A stretch of 64,000 bases of DNA, taken from positions 42,267 to 106,266 of the forward strand of contig JAKUUO010000004.1 of assembly GCA_022448665.1 (NCBI GenBank), written 5' to 3'. Source of the stretch: Candidatus Thalassarchaeum betae. GTDB taxonomy: Archaea; Thermoplasmatota; Poseidoniia; Poseidoniales; Thalassarchaeaceae. A model generated the notes under the pieces. That model saw only the letters and a list, made by a program, of their open reading frames with translations, made no database searches and had not been told where the DNA came from. This document shows positions 48,229 through 57,265 of this stretch, in pieces; position 1 is the stretch's first letter, and each line of letters begins with the position of its first letter. Both the position numbers and the translations under genes were made by a program.

Positions 48229-48525
48229 ATGGATTTGGCACGGCAACTCAAGCAGGGGCAGAACTCAGGCAGCATCCTTCTCGGTCAGAGACAGACGATG
48301 AGTGCATGCTCCAAGGGAGACGCTAAGTTGGTGTTGGTCGCCGCAAACTGCCCCGAGACCTACATCTCGGACCTTGCCGAGCGTCACCCCGATGTTCCTG
48401 TTCACAGGGTCGAGATGGTCAACCGCCAGCTGGGAGCGGCATGCGCCAAGCCATTCCCGGTGAGCGCACTGTGCATCCTCGACCCCGGACAGAGTGACCT
48501 ACTAACTCTGACACACAATGTTTGA
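48229..48525 (+). CDS. rpl30e: Ribosomal protein L30e
   Basis: 98 residues of the L7Ae/L30e RNA-binding fold: LKQGQNSGSILLGQRQTMSACSKGDAKLVLVAANCPETYISDL matches archaeal L30e, which customarily follows rpoA''. It starts 13 nt after the rpoA'' stop. In most archaea nusA, S12, S7 and EF-1A come next; here the series stops and an unknown gene follows. Confidence 0.9.
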   Translation: MDLARQLKQGQNSGSILLGQRQTMSACSKGDAKLVLVAANCPETYISDLAERHPDVPVHRVEMVNRQLGAACAKPFPVSALCILDPGQSDLLTLTHNV

Positions 48526-48568
48526 TGAGGCCGCAGTTTCCGGCTAATCTGTCTCCTAATCGCTCCTG

Positions 48569-49549
48569 ATGCGTTCGCTTCAAGTCCTATCTGCCACCGC
48601 TCGCAACGTGGATGGGGCAGTGCGCGACCTACTTGCCCTACGGGCTGTGCAGTTGCACCCCGCGAATAACATTCCAAAGGTCCATGGATTCAGGTGTATT
48701 GGCCTCGCTGAGAGAGTACCGGAACTAGACGAGGGGCCAGGCTCATCGGTACATGTGTGGCATGTACATTCAGACCTCCTTCCGATTTCGCCGACTGAGA
48801 TTGAGAGGTGGAGCGTCGACGCCCCTGGGGGCAGGCATTGGATCCTCAGCGAACGCTCCTTTCCTGAAGACATACTGGACTCTGTCGATTCATCAGTGGA
48901 CGTGGTCATATGGGGGCCTGAACGTATGGCCCGATGGATTGGAGAGGCCGTGCTTTCCGGAGACCTCGTTGCACATTCTCCGGACATAGAGTCCGAGACG
49001 GACACTGAGGTATCTACCTCTGGTGCTACAGAGCCGATCGGCCCGCGCAGGACCCTAAGGCCGCTCGTGGACCTCGACTCATGGCTGGTCCAACGCGGGT
49101 GGGAAGAGGTCAACACCACACCCGTCCTTATGTCAGCAAAACACTGGATTATCTCAGGCTCGCTCGTAGGTCCGGAAGACGAGAGGGAAAGCGCAGTCTG
49201 GCAGGTACTGGAGGACCCTTGGACTTCCAGCCTCTCAATCTACGATCCGGATGAGGAGCTCGACTATCCACCCAGACTCAGGGTGGTGAACCCCCAGGAA
49301 ATGAGTTGGATGGATATACGGGAATTGCCACCGGAACTTCTCAGACTCCTGGATTCCCGCAAGCAAGGTGAGCCAGATTCCAATGATGGTCCGGTGAGGA
49401 GCATGATGCTGGAGTGGTGGAGGTTTAATTCGGAAACAGCAGAGCTCACTGAGTCGCCTGTGACTATACCGGGCTGGGTCATCGAAGTCGAGGGCGCGCC
49501 AACACAGGTACTGCATGCCCGTAATGGGAGGCGCTACGAATACGTATGA
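48569..49549 (+). CDS. Hypothetical acidic protein
   Basis: 326 residues, acidic, soluble, no signal peptide or membrane helix. Two parts: residues 1-130 (with VHVWHVHSDLL and VDVVIWGPERMARWIGEAVLSGDL) and ~155-326 (with LVQRGWEEVNTTPVLMSAKHWIISGSLVG), joined by an acidic Ser/Thr-rich linker. The first part has an alternating strand/helix pattern that could be a Rossmann- or restriction-endonuclease-like fold, but no catalytic motif is clear. I do not recognise a family. It follows L30e by 43 nt and converges with the coiled-coil gene. Confidence 0.7.
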   Translation: MRSLQVLSATARNVDGAVRDLLALRAVQLHPANNIPKVHGFRCIGLAERVPELDEGPGSSVHVWHVHSDLLPISPTEIERWSVDAPGGRHWILSERSFPEDILDSVDSSVDVVIWGPERMARWIGEAVLSGDLVAHSPDIESETDTEVSTSGATEPIGPRRTLRPLVDLDSWLVQRGWEEVNTTPVLMSAKHWIISGSLVGPEDERESAVWQVLEDPWTSSLSIYDPDEELDYPPRLRVVNPQEMSWMDIRELPPELLRLLDSRKQGEPDSNDGPVRSMMLEWWRFNSETAELTESPVTIPGWVIEVEGAPTQVLHARNGRRYEYV

Positions 49550-49550
49550 G

Positions 49551-50447
49551 TTAGTTCCGCCTGAGAGCCATCAACTCCTCGGTTGACAGAGTCCCCCCTG
49601 CCATCAACTTGGACATGAGGTCTGCCACCTCCAATTTCTCGGCGCCTCCAAAGTCCTCTTCTCTCTTCTCTCGCGAATCCATCGCCTTCATCATGTCTTG
49701 AATTGAGTGTACACAACGCAGTGAGACGATGTACTGGCTGTGCAGGGCGTCCGCCTCGCGCTTCGAATTGGTCAACCCCAGGTGTGCGGAATTGGCCTTC
49801 CCTCTGAGACGGTCAACCTCTTCGGACAACTCTACCATCAGGTCATGGGCCTCCTGAGCCTTCTTCACCGCTTTCTCAACGGTCTTGTGAGCATCCTCTT
49901 GGAGGCGCTCGGCATCCCTGACCGCGTCCTTGAGATAGCGTATATTTCCTTCGCCTTCGCCCTCACTCTTGGAAGCCTCCTTGAGGGCAATTGAGAGATA
50001 TTTCATCTTCTTGTGATAATCTCTCTCCTTGTTACCTGGAAACCCTCCTGTCTCGTACTTCTTCTCAAGCCTCTCCATGTCTCCCTTGATTCTACTGGCG
50101 GAAGGGCGTTTGTCCCGCTTCCGCTGCTGAGGGACATCTTGCTGTTTTTGCTCCTCCAGTTTCGCTCGAAGTTTTTCCCTGATATCCTTCAGGCGATCCG
50201 AATGCTCGGCCCTGACGTCCTTGAGGTCCCTGACCATGAGGTTGACCTCATCGCGAACAGCCTTCTGGGTCTGGACTTCGGCGATGAGATCCTTTACTCG
50301 GCTATTCAACTCGTTCCTCTGATCGAGGTACTTCCTGACTTTGGAATTCCACTCATCGCGACCGTCGCGGCGCATGGATGATTTCCCATCAAGCGATTCG
50401 CATAGAGGCTGTAAGATATCACGAACTTCGCTGTATTCGATCACCAT
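49551..50447 (-). CDS. Coiled-coil protein A (COG1340-like)
   Basis: 298 residues, almost entirely charged heptad-like helix (Glu, Lys, Arg, Gln rich), with a midsection IKGDMERLEKKYETGGFPGNKERDYHKKM and a C-terminal LMSKLMAGGTLSTEELMALRR. The pattern (KVRKYLDQRNELNSRVKDLIAEVQTQKAVRDEVN) matches archaeal uncharacterised coiled-coil proteins of the COG1340 type. No membrane segment. First of three coiled-coil genes on this strand counting from its 3' end; ~70 nt separate it from the next. Confidence 0.75.
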   Translation of the reverse strand: MVIEYSEVRDILQPLCESLDGKSSMRRDGRDEWNSKVRKYLDQRNELNSRVKDLIAEVQTQKAVRDEVNLMVRDLKDVRAEHSDRLKDIREKLRAKLEEQKQQDVPQQRKRDKRPSASRIKGDMERLEKKYETGGFPGNKERDYHKKMKYLSIALKEASKSEGEGEGNIRYLKDAVRDAERLQEDAHKTVEKAVKKAQEAHDLMVELSEEVDRLRGKANSAHLGLTNSKREADALHSQYIVSLRCVHSIQDMMKAMDSREKREEDFGGAEKLEVADLMSKLMAGGTLSTEELMALRRN

Positions 50448-50516
50448 TGAAAGCCCTCTGCAGATTTTCCCGAACTTGAGTCCTCATTTAGGAATGGCGG
50501 ATGCGAGCGAATCAGC

Positions 50517-51494
50517 TCAACTGTCATTCTCCCTGCGGGCAGCCATGGTCCCTTTCCTAGGGCCACCTCTTGTTACACCGAGCCTCATTCTCTTCTTCTT
50601 ACCGCTTTGCTGGACCTTTGGATCGGTCTCTTTGGCATCGGACTTGGAACCGGTCAACTCAGAAAGTGTACCTGTATTGAGCAGGACTTCGAGTTCACTC
50701 GCATCGAGTGCGCCGCCGCTCTGGGCTCTGTCCTTGACATCTGACAGTCGAATGGGCTGGCCACGTCGCATAGTGATCTTCTGGTAGGCCTTAATCCGCC
50801 CCAGTCTTTTGCGAAGTGACTTGCTCTCGGAGCTGAGCGCATCGAGCTTCTTGTCTATCTTGTCGATTCTTCGACTGGTCTTGCGAACCTCCGAGCGAGA
50901 AATTTTCTCGGGCTCTATGTCTGACTGGCTCGACGCGTTATCAGTGCTACTCTTCTTGCTCCTGCGGGTCGAATCCAGTTTGGAGGTTATCTCTCGCATC
51001 TTCTGGACGTGTTTCACATACTTGTCGTGAGCGACCTCGGACTCCCTCTTCCTGACGATGGCGGCCTGTAGCTCGAAGAAGCGGCTGAAAGTATCGAGTT
51101 CTCGGGGCAGGGTCGGAACCACCGTCAAGTCATTATCGATAGTGGTCAATCGACGATGAGTCTCTTCTAGCCACTCGGACAGAACGTCGACGGGAGGTGG
51201 GATGCAGCTGTTGACGGAGTCCCGTTGCCCGCGGGACTCTTCGGCGGACTTCCTAGTGGAGTGGAACTGTTTGAGCAGACTCTTCCTCTCTCCATCCGCC
51301 GACTCGATCTCCCCTACGGCAACTCTCAGAGAGCGGACGATGTCGATTTGGTTCCGCCGCTCTTCCCTCAGTTCCCGGTGCTGCTGATTGACCGATTTCA
51401 AATCTCTCTCCATGTCGCCCTTGAGTTCATCGATGTCCTTGTGGTCCATTTCCTCCAGATCCTCAAAGAGGCCCGATTCCTTGCCCTCGCTCAT
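50517..51494 (-). CDS. Coiled-coil protein B with Arg-rich RLGVTRG tail
   Basis: 325 residues. Long coiled coil in two blocks separated by a short Pro-containing break (CIPPPVDVLSEWLEET at ~95-110), then EVLLNTGTLSELTG and a basic tail KKKRMRLGVTRG that recurs in coiled-coil protein D (56278-57264). Start codon overlaps the stop of protein C (51494) as TAATG, so the two are co-translated. Predicted cytoplasmic. Role unknown; a filament, scaffold or chromatin-associated role are all possible. Confidence 0.72.
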   Translation of the reverse strand: MSEGKESGLFEDLEEMDHKDIDELKGDMERDLKSVNQQHRELREERRNQIDIVRSLRVAVGEIESADGERKSLLKQFHSTRKSAEESRGQRDSVNSCIPPPVDVLSEWLEETHRRLTTIDNDLTVVPTLPRELDTFSRFFELQAAIVRKRESEVAHDKYVKHVQKMREITSKLDSTRRSKKSSTDNASSQSDIEPEKISRSEVRKTSRRIDKIDKKLDALSSESKSLRKRLGRIKAYQKITMRRGQPIRLSDVKDRAQSGGALDASELEVLLNTGTLSELTGSKSDAKETDPKVQQSGKKKRMRLGVTRGGPRKGTMAARRENDS

Positions 51495-52321
51495 TACCTC
51501 CCACCTCCTTTGGAAGCGCCTTTGGATTTAGACTTCGACTTACGAGCGAAGGAGGAGCGACCACCTTTGGAGACTATACGGTTCGTAGCCAAAAGGTCGG
51601 GAAAGCCCCCGCCCAGTTCTCCGAATCCATCGGACATCCTCCTCTCCCAGTGAGAAATCGCCGAATCAGACTGCGCTAGTAGTTCCTTGGCTCGATCCAA
51701 CTGTCTGCGAATCTCACGTAGTTCGGCCCCCATTATCATCTTCTTCTCATGTAGAGGCTGAGCCTTCTCGACCTTCTCCAGCATCTCTCTGTGGGCTTTG
51801 TCCGCCTCTTGGTAGAGTGAACTCATTTCACCCCGGGAGTCGATGTAATTGGTCACCTCTGGATTGGCATCGCGTCTGGACTTCAGCCACATCTCATTGG
51901 CTTCCAGTAACTTCTTTCGACGGTCCAGCATCTTTCTCTCCGCACGATGGTCGAGCGCTGAAGTCTGAATCTTCTCCTCGATATCCTGCAGTTCTTCGAA
52001 CAATTTCTCCTTCTTCCAGTTGGGATCGAGATTGATCATTCCGTCGCCTTCAGCAAGGACGTCTCGGGCATGCTTGACATCTTTCAGTAGCGCTGCGGCC
52101 CCTTTCTGAGCGACGTTGCGGCGCTCTTTGAGTTGGGCCACTTGGTCATTGGCCAGACGGTGGGATTTGATCGTCCTCTGTACCTTCGGCTCTAATGCCT
52201 CCTCCTCGGCCTCAAGGTTGCGAATGACGTTAGGCAACTCGTCCTTCAGCACCTGCCTCCTCATTAGCAGCGCTTGCGCCATCTCTTCTGGCGTCACTGC
52301 CAGCAGTGCCTCAGTGTCCAT
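51494..52321 (-). CDS. Coiled-coil protein C with Lys/Ser-rich tail
   Basis: 275 residues. It begins MDTEALLAVTPEEMAQALLMRRQ, continues as coiled coil, and has a middle region LDHRAERKMLDRRKKLLEANEMWLKSRRDA that resembles protein A. It ends with a low-complexity basic tail (FARKSKSKSKGASKGGG), of the kind that binds nucleic acid. It is the promoter-proximal gene of the coiled-coil operon C-B-A and is divergent from the CARDB/zinc-ribbon membrane protein. Confidence 0.72.
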   Translation of the reverse strand: MDTEALLAVTPEEMAQALLMRRQVLKDELPNVIRNLEAEEEALEPKVQRTIKSHRLANDQVAQLKERRNVAQKGAAALLKDVKHARDVLAEGDGMINLDPNWKKEKLFEELQDIEEKIQTSALDHRAERKMLDRRKKLLEANEMWLKSRRDANPEVTNYIDSRGEMSSLYQEADKAHREMLEKVEKAQPLHEKKMIMGAELREIRRQLDRAKELLAQSDSAISHWERRMSDGFGELGGGFPDLLATNRIVSKGGRSSFARKSKSKSKGASKGGGR

Positions 52322-52416
52322 GGCATCCGGGGCACAAGAGAGTCCGCATTAAAGGTCACTATGTGACCTTGGAAAGGGGTTTGATTCATACGGGCACCTA
52401 TTCCGAGGTATTGCTA

Positions 52417-53994
52417 ATGGGCTTAGGCTCCGCCGTGGTAGTAACACGAAAATTCGCCGTCTTCATGCTTGCATTGACCCTCCTGTCTACCGCAGCGTTC
52501 GCCGAAGACAGCGAGAAGAGGTTCACCCCGGCGGGTGCGACAGACGTCGCAGTGGTGGGGGAACCAGTCCACGTTGGGGACGAACTCACCGCCTCTATAC
52601 TGGTTCACAACCAAGGTTCAGAAATAGGCTCGGTCAGATTAGTTCTGAACGATTCAAATGGGCTATCCCTGTCTCAAGGGGAGTATGTTGCGATCAGCCC
52701 AGGATCCAGCCGTGAGGTCTCAGCTTCCTTGGTTCCCACCTCAGCTGGTACTACGAGTATGGGTTGGGAGATTGTGAGCGACGACGGCGGGGTCTCCTCG
52801 CAACTTCAGGGCTCTTTGGAGCTGCTTGTCTATGAAGCGCAGTCTCTGGACCTGAATTTCGGCGAGGTCGACTGGACTTTAGCAGGTGGCCTGCATTCAC
52901 AAATATCGGTGGCTCTGTCCGCTGGAGATTCCAGAGACGTGAACATCTCTATCTCTTTGGGATTCCAGGGGGTCGACAATGAGGTCCAGAGATTCACTGT
53001 CACACTCGATCCGGGCCTAAGAGAGATCTCTCTCGACCTAGGGGGGCCGCAAGCCGACAGCCTCTCAGTGACCATCGAGCCACGAGGGTGGATGACCTCC
53101 AACTCGGCTGCGAACCTCACTTGGCAGGTTGACTTGGCTGCCCCTTCGATATCGCCGTCCGTCGAACTCGGTCCGCTAGATCCGGAGAAACCCAATCCCG
53201 GCCAATCCGTGAGCCTGCCCTATTGGCTGAACAACTCAGGGGACGCCAAGACTCTACCGGGGGAGCTCAGAGTCGTTAGAACCTCAAATGGTATGCTGCT
53301 CGCTGAGAGGACCGTGTCCTCCGTCTCAGCAAACGGTTCCTCGTCGGGCACCGTGGAGATAGGCCTGTGGCCCGATTCCCAGATCATCGAAGTCGAAGTC
53401 ATCTGGTTCATGGAAGACTCCGCAGTCTCCGAGTCGCTGTCTGTTGAATCCTCGGGTCAGGGTGGTGGTGGACTTACTCTTCCCTTTGACATCATGGCAG
53501 CCTTCTACGGCGCCCTGTCTGGCTTCGCTGTAGTGCTCGTCGGCATCATCGCGTGGCGAACCGTCTCAGAGAGGACTCCCAGCACCGAAGGAGGGGAGGG
53601 CAAGGTGCTCAGGGACTCTCGAATAACTCGCAGATTAGAGAATGCCCCATCGAAGAGAGAGGTTCTGTGCCCGAGTTGCGAGCAGCGACTCAATATTCCC
53701 TCTGAGCACACCGGGACGGTCCGCTGCCCGGCCTGCACGACGCAGTTCTCCACGGAAACCGATTATGATGATTCAACTGTCCAGCCTCTAACCGATCCTC
53801 TTCCGCAGAATCCAGAATCTTCCGAGACTCCACCGGATCCCGAGCCTGCTCCTTGGTGGCCAGTAGCAAGATCCACTGAGGAGATTCTATCTTGCCCGGA
53901 GTGCGACCAGAGGCTGCGGATTCCGCTTGAGCGCAGACCCGTCCACTCCAGATGCCCGGCATGCAGGACCGAATTCATGGCCGAATTAGGATGA
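52417..53994 (+). CDS. Single-pass membrane protein: extracellular CARDB-like domains, two cytoplasmic zinc ribbons
   Basis: 525 residues from ATG 52417, which gives a clean signal peptide (KFAVFMLALTLLSTAAFA); upstream in-frame codons are unconserved. Two to three CARDB/NEW3-like beta-sandwiches fill ~30-340, one helix spans ~353-377 (FDIMAAFYGALSGFAVVLVGIIAW), and the cytoplasmic tail holds two similar MJ0042-like zinc ribbons, CPSCEQRLNIP..RCPACTTQF and CPECDQRLRIP..RCPACRTEF. It looks like a sensor or adaptor linking the surface to a cytoplasmic partner. A DtxR-type regulator follows 10 nt later with GGTGA before its start. Confidence 0.75.
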   Translation: MGLGSAVVVTRKFAVFMLALTLLSTAAFAEDSEKRFTPAGATDVAVVGEPVHVGDELTASILVHNQGSEIGSVRLVLNDSNGLSLSQGEYVAISPGSSREVSASLVPTSAGTTSMGWEIVSDDGGVSSQLQGSLELLVYEAQSLDLNFGEVDWTLAGGLHSQISVALSAGDSRDVNISISLGFQGVDNEVQRFTVTLDPGLREISLDLGGPQADSLSVTIEPRGWMTSNSAANLTWQVDLAAPSISPSVELGPLDPEKPNPGQSVSLPYWLNNSGDAKTLPGELRVVRTSNGMLLAERTVSSVSANGSSSGTVEIGLWPDSQIIEVEVIWFMEDSAVSESLSVESSGQGGGGLTLPFDIMAAFYGALSGFAVVLVGIIAWRTVSERTPSTEGGEGKVLRDSRITRRLENAPSKREVLCPSCEQRLNIPSEHTGTVRCPACTTQFSTETDYDDSTVQPLTDPLPQNPESSETPPDPEPAPWWPVARSTEEILSCPECDQRLRIPLERRPVHSRCPACRTEFMAELG

Positions 53995-54004
53995 AGGTGA
54001 AATC

Positions 54005-54658
54005 ATGGCTGAGTTGAGTGAGTTTGAGGAGATGTACCTCAAACGTCTCTTCGAGGCCCATGTTGACAAGCCCGACGCCATTGTCAAGACCACTCAACTC
54101 GCAGAGATGATGGATGTCAGCCCCGCATCCACTACAGAGATGATTCAGCGTCTGGCAGGCCGTGACTTGGTCACCCATATCCCATACAAGGGATGCCGTT
54201 TGACACCCGATGGGTTCCAGCGAGCTGCTAGGATAAAACGCCGAGAGGGATTGATAGAGATATTATTGACCGAGGTCATAGGCTTCACGGGTGATGTCTC
54301 CGCGGCTGCATGCAAGATGGAGCACGCCATAGACAAGGAGCTCGAAGCCGCGCTCGACAAGATGCTCGGCTATCCAGAGAGAACCCCCAGTGGTGAGAGG
54401 ATACCACTGATCGAGAGGAGGGTGGAACCAATCAGGAGCGGATACCTCCTGCCGCTCTCGGCCCTTCCCGCAGGCTCCTCGGCAACCGTCGAGATGCTTG
54501 TAATGGAAGCCACTGACGCGCGCACACTGGAGGTAGCAGGGCTCGGTATCGGCGCTGAGATACAATCCACTGATGACGGTATAGTTTGCAACGGTTCCCT
54601 ATTGGAGATGTCCAAGCCACTGTCACTGCGCATACTGGCTAGGACGAAGGATATGTGA
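54005..54658 (+). CDS. DtxR/MntR-family metal-dependent transcriptional regulator
   Basis: 217 residues. The N-terminal winged helix (EEMYLKRLFEAHVDKPDAIVKTTQLAEMMDVSPASTTEMIQRLAGRDLVTHIPYKGCRLT) and the dimerisation/metal domain (KMEHAIDKELEAALDKMLGYPERTPSGERIP, keeping Cys/Glu/His-type ligands as in the family's 'CkwEHvms' motif) are clear. A C-terminal FeoA-like SH3 domain ends the protein. It would repress iron or manganese genes when metal is bound. A palindrome resembling an iron box lies at 35911 in this window. Confidence 0.88.
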   Translation: MAELSEFEEMYLKRLFEAHVDKPDAIVKTTQLAEMMDVSPASTTEMIQRLAGRDLVTHIPYKGCRLTPDGFQRAARIKRREGLIEILLTEVIGFTGDVSAAACKMEHAIDKELEAALDKMLGYPERTPSGERIPLIERRVEPIRSGYLLPLSALPAGSSATVEMLVMEATDARTLEVAGLGIGAEIQSTDDGIVCNGSLLEMSKPLSLRILARTKDM

Positions 54659-54660
54659 CT

Positions 54661-56235
54661 ATGATGGATGAGCATGGAGATACCGACGATCTTGATAGCC
54701 TCGCGGAAGCCTTGGATGAATCAGTACCCCCTGCTCCTGAAATGCCCCCATCTCCAATCTCCCGGGCGACTCAGCCCAGGGATGCAGGCGAGAGGTTGGA
54801 GAAGCTGAGGAGCCACGAGTCCATGCTGCTGGGAGTAGACAGGCTCCTGATAAGCGACGGTGCTAGACTGGTGCTGTTCCTGCCATTGCTGGTCATAGTG
54901 CTGTATGGGCTGGCACAGTCATTTACCAACTCGAACCCACAGTGGTGGGTCAAACACGTCGAGGATGCTGCAGGCGGCTTGCCGATGTCGACTGGAATCT
55001 ACGTCATGTCGCTACTCATGCTGGTGGCGGACATCACCTTACTGCTCATCTTGCTGAGACTGATGGTGGTAACCAGGAAGATATTCCGGCTTGAGGCAGA
55101 GGCCCTGACGACTGCTGGCATGACCTTCAACAGCGCTCACGGCTACACTGAGATGCGAGCCACCATGGACGGTGCCACACGACAACTCGGCGTCACCACT
55201 GCTCTGATGGTTCTAGCCGCCACCCTACTTGCAACCAGCCTGTGGTTCACCGAGGAGGTCGTTGACACGCCTATCCTCCTCGCGTTTTCCACCGGAGCGC
55301 TGCTTTCCGGGCACGGCGTTCATATGGTATCCGAACGCTCACGGTTCAACACCGCCGAGCCGTGGGGCATGCTCGAAGCATTCTACCCTCCTATCCATCC
55401 TGCCTTACTGGGACGGCCCTTCACCGATGTGATTCGTGCCCACATCGACCCACTGCTCGCTGTCAGAATTTCCGAGTACCTCCGTTCCGTAGAGTCAAAG
55501 ATACACCAAGGTAGCAGCAGACGTGAGCTTCAGGAGATGTTGCTGCACCTGCTGTATCTAAGACGCTCCTCACTGATTGATGAGGAAGAGTTCAGGGTAG
55601 CACTCGAGCCGATGGTTGACCAGGCCACAGTCGTGGAGCTGTTCCGCCATCCAGAATTGGGAGAGGAGACTTGGGACAGGCTCCTCTCTCGCGCGCGAAC
55701 TCAGTGCGCCCCCTTCTTCAGGCTCCACGACAGGATGCGCATGCGCAGTCAGTCTGGGCGTACTGGCGAAGGCATCTGGTTCGATGTGGGTATGGAGAAC
55801 CTGATTGTGGGCCAGGCCAACTTGTTCGCCTTCGTACTGAACGAGGGGCATCAGCCGATGAATCTGATCCTGAGGGTCCAGACACCTGATTTCAGACCTC
55901 AGGAGTGCGTCTACCGCTTGATGGTCGACCCGTATTCCCCTGAGCCCGAATCTCTCATACCCATCCCGATAAGCGCGTCCTTGCCTCACGCGTTGTCCGC
56001 AACGAGGATAGTCTGGCAGAGCCTCCTGCCTTCGACCATGGGAGAGGCAACAGTCACCGTGAGGCTTGAGGATGAGGCAGGGAACCTAATCTCCGGGAGG
56101 GTGCTTACAGTCCAAGTCAGGTCGGACTTGTTCACTAGAATCAAAATGACGCTGGGGGCTCTGTTCATGGTAGGGGCTGCCATTGTCGTGCTGTCTCCCA
56201 TCGTGCCCTTCGTACTCACTCTACTGGGTCTGTGA
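54661..56235 (+). CDS. Multi-pass membrane protein of unknown function
   Basis: About 524 residues; the start may be GTG 54655, overlapping the regulator's stop, or ATG 54661/54664. An acidic N-terminus of ~55 residues is followed by two helix pairs (~75-140 and ~170-225), a ~270-residue cytoplasmic region with helical DIIR-like repeats and a beta-rich part (RIVWQSLLPSTMGEATVTVRLEDEAG), and a final helix at the C-terminus. No family recognised. Tight linkage to the DtxR-like regulator and coiled-coil protein D suggests joint expression. Confidence 0.7.
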   Translation: MMDEHGDTDDLDSLAEALDESVPPAPEMPPSPISRATQPRDAGERLEKLRSHESMLLGVDRLLISDGARLVLFLPLLVIVLYGLAQSFTNSNPQWWVKHVEDAAGGLPMSTGIYVMSLLMLVADITLLLILLRLMVVTRKIFRLEAEALTTAGMTFNSAHGYTEMRATMDGATRQLGVTTALMVLAATLLATSLWFTEEVVDTPILLAFSTGALLSGHGVHMVSERSRFNTAEPWGMLEAFYPPIHPALLGRPFTDVIRAHIDPLLAVRISEYLRSVESKIHQGSSRRELQEMLLHLLYLRRSSLIDEEEFRVALEPMVDQATVVELFRHPELGEETWDRLLSRARTQCAPFFRLHDRMRMRSQSGRTGEGIWFDVGMENLIVGQANLFAFVLNEGHQPMNLILRVQTPDFRPQECVYRLMVDPYSPEPESLIPIPISASLPHALSATRIVWQSLLPSTMGEATVTVRLEDEAGNLISGRVLTVQVRSDLFTRIKMTLGALFMVGAAIVVLSPIVPFVLTLLGL

Positions 56236-56277
56236 CGACTCAGGTCCATTGAAAGGGGGGGCTTGTGTGGGCGTGCC

Positions 56278-57264
56278 GTGCCTGAAGATTCAGACAAGCC
56301 CGAGGATGACCTCAGGACACGACTCCATGCGATGGAGACCCGACTCAGGAGGATGCGGGAGCAGAGGAATGGGCACAATGAGAACAGCCGACGTGCAGCC
56401 GACTCCCGTAATTCCGTACAAGATCAAGCGCGAGAGCTGAGAGAACGGATCAAGGGGCGCATGGAGGAGCAGAAGGAGCTGCGCAACAGGGCCAAGGTGC
56501 ATCAGGGGAAGCGGGACGAGATTCAGTCGCAGATGCGCGAACTCATCAGCCAGCGGCGTGGCAAGCGGGGCGAGGACGGCCTCAAACCCGTGGTCATCCA
56601 ACTGTCTGAGACCCTCGGGGAGATCGACCGCATAGAGAACCGCATCATGACTGATGGCTCACTAACGCTCGCCAAGGAGAATGCTATGCTCAAGAGACTC
56701 AAGACGCTCATCGCCAAGCGCGAGGAGCTCTTACCGATAGCAGAGGAGTTCCAGATCATAGAGATTGACCTCGGCGACATGGAGGGCTCAATCCAACTGC
56801 TGAAGGCGGAGGCCGACGCTCAGCACAAGTCCATGTTGGAGGCCAACAAGGAGGCCGATGAGATCTGGGAGGAGATCAAGCCGATGCTTGAGGAGAGGGA
56901 TTTCCTCCGAGCGGAGGGAGACAGACTCCACAATGCCTTCGTTGCTTCTCGAGAGGCAGCAGACAAGGTTCACTCGGGCATGAAGGCACTGCTCGATCAG
57001 GTCAATGAGATTCGAAACGAGATCAAGGCCCAGCAGGAGGAAAGAGAGCGTATCATCAAAGAGCACAACCAGTCGGTCAAAGACGCCCTGAAGACGCCTG
57101 ACGAGGATGAACAACTCGCAACCTCACTGGCCGACCAGCTCCTTGAGCATGGCTCAATCACACTGGGCGGTGCTAGGAAGGGCGACGAGTCGTCCTCTCA
57201 ACGAACGAGCAAGGAAAAGAAAAAACCGCGACGTCTCGGGACGACTAGGGGCAACAAGAATTAG
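56278..57264 (+). CDS. Coiled-coil protein D (COG1340-like) with RLGTTRG tail
   Basis: About 328 residues from GTG 56278 (PEDSDKPEDDLRTRLHAMETRL...); GTG 56266 is possible. Continuous charged coiled coil: NSVQDQARELRERIKGRMEEQKEL, DGSLTLAKENAMLKRLKTLIAKREELLPIAEEFQII and DQVNEIRNEIKAQQEERERI. It ends LLEHGSITLGG followed by KKKPRRLGTTRG, almost the same tail as protein B. Cytoplasmic. It is 42 nt after the multi-pass membrane protein gene. Confidence 0.75.
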   Translation: MPEDSDKPEDDLRTRLHAMETRLRRMREQRNGHNENSRRAADSRNSVQDQARELRERIKGRMEEQKELRNRAKVHQGKRDEIQSQMRELISQRRGKRGEDGLKPVVIQLSETLGEIDRIENRIMTDGSLTLAKENAMLKRLKTLIAKREELLPIAEEFQIIEIDLGDMEGSIQLLKAEADAQHKSMLEANKEADEIWEEIKPMLEERDFLRAEGDRLHNAFVASREAADKVHSGMKALLDQVNEIRNEIKAQQEERERIIKEHNQSVKDALKTPDEDEQLATSLADQLLEHGSITLGGARKGDESSSQRTSKEKKKPRRLGTTRGNKN

Positions 57265-57265
57265 G

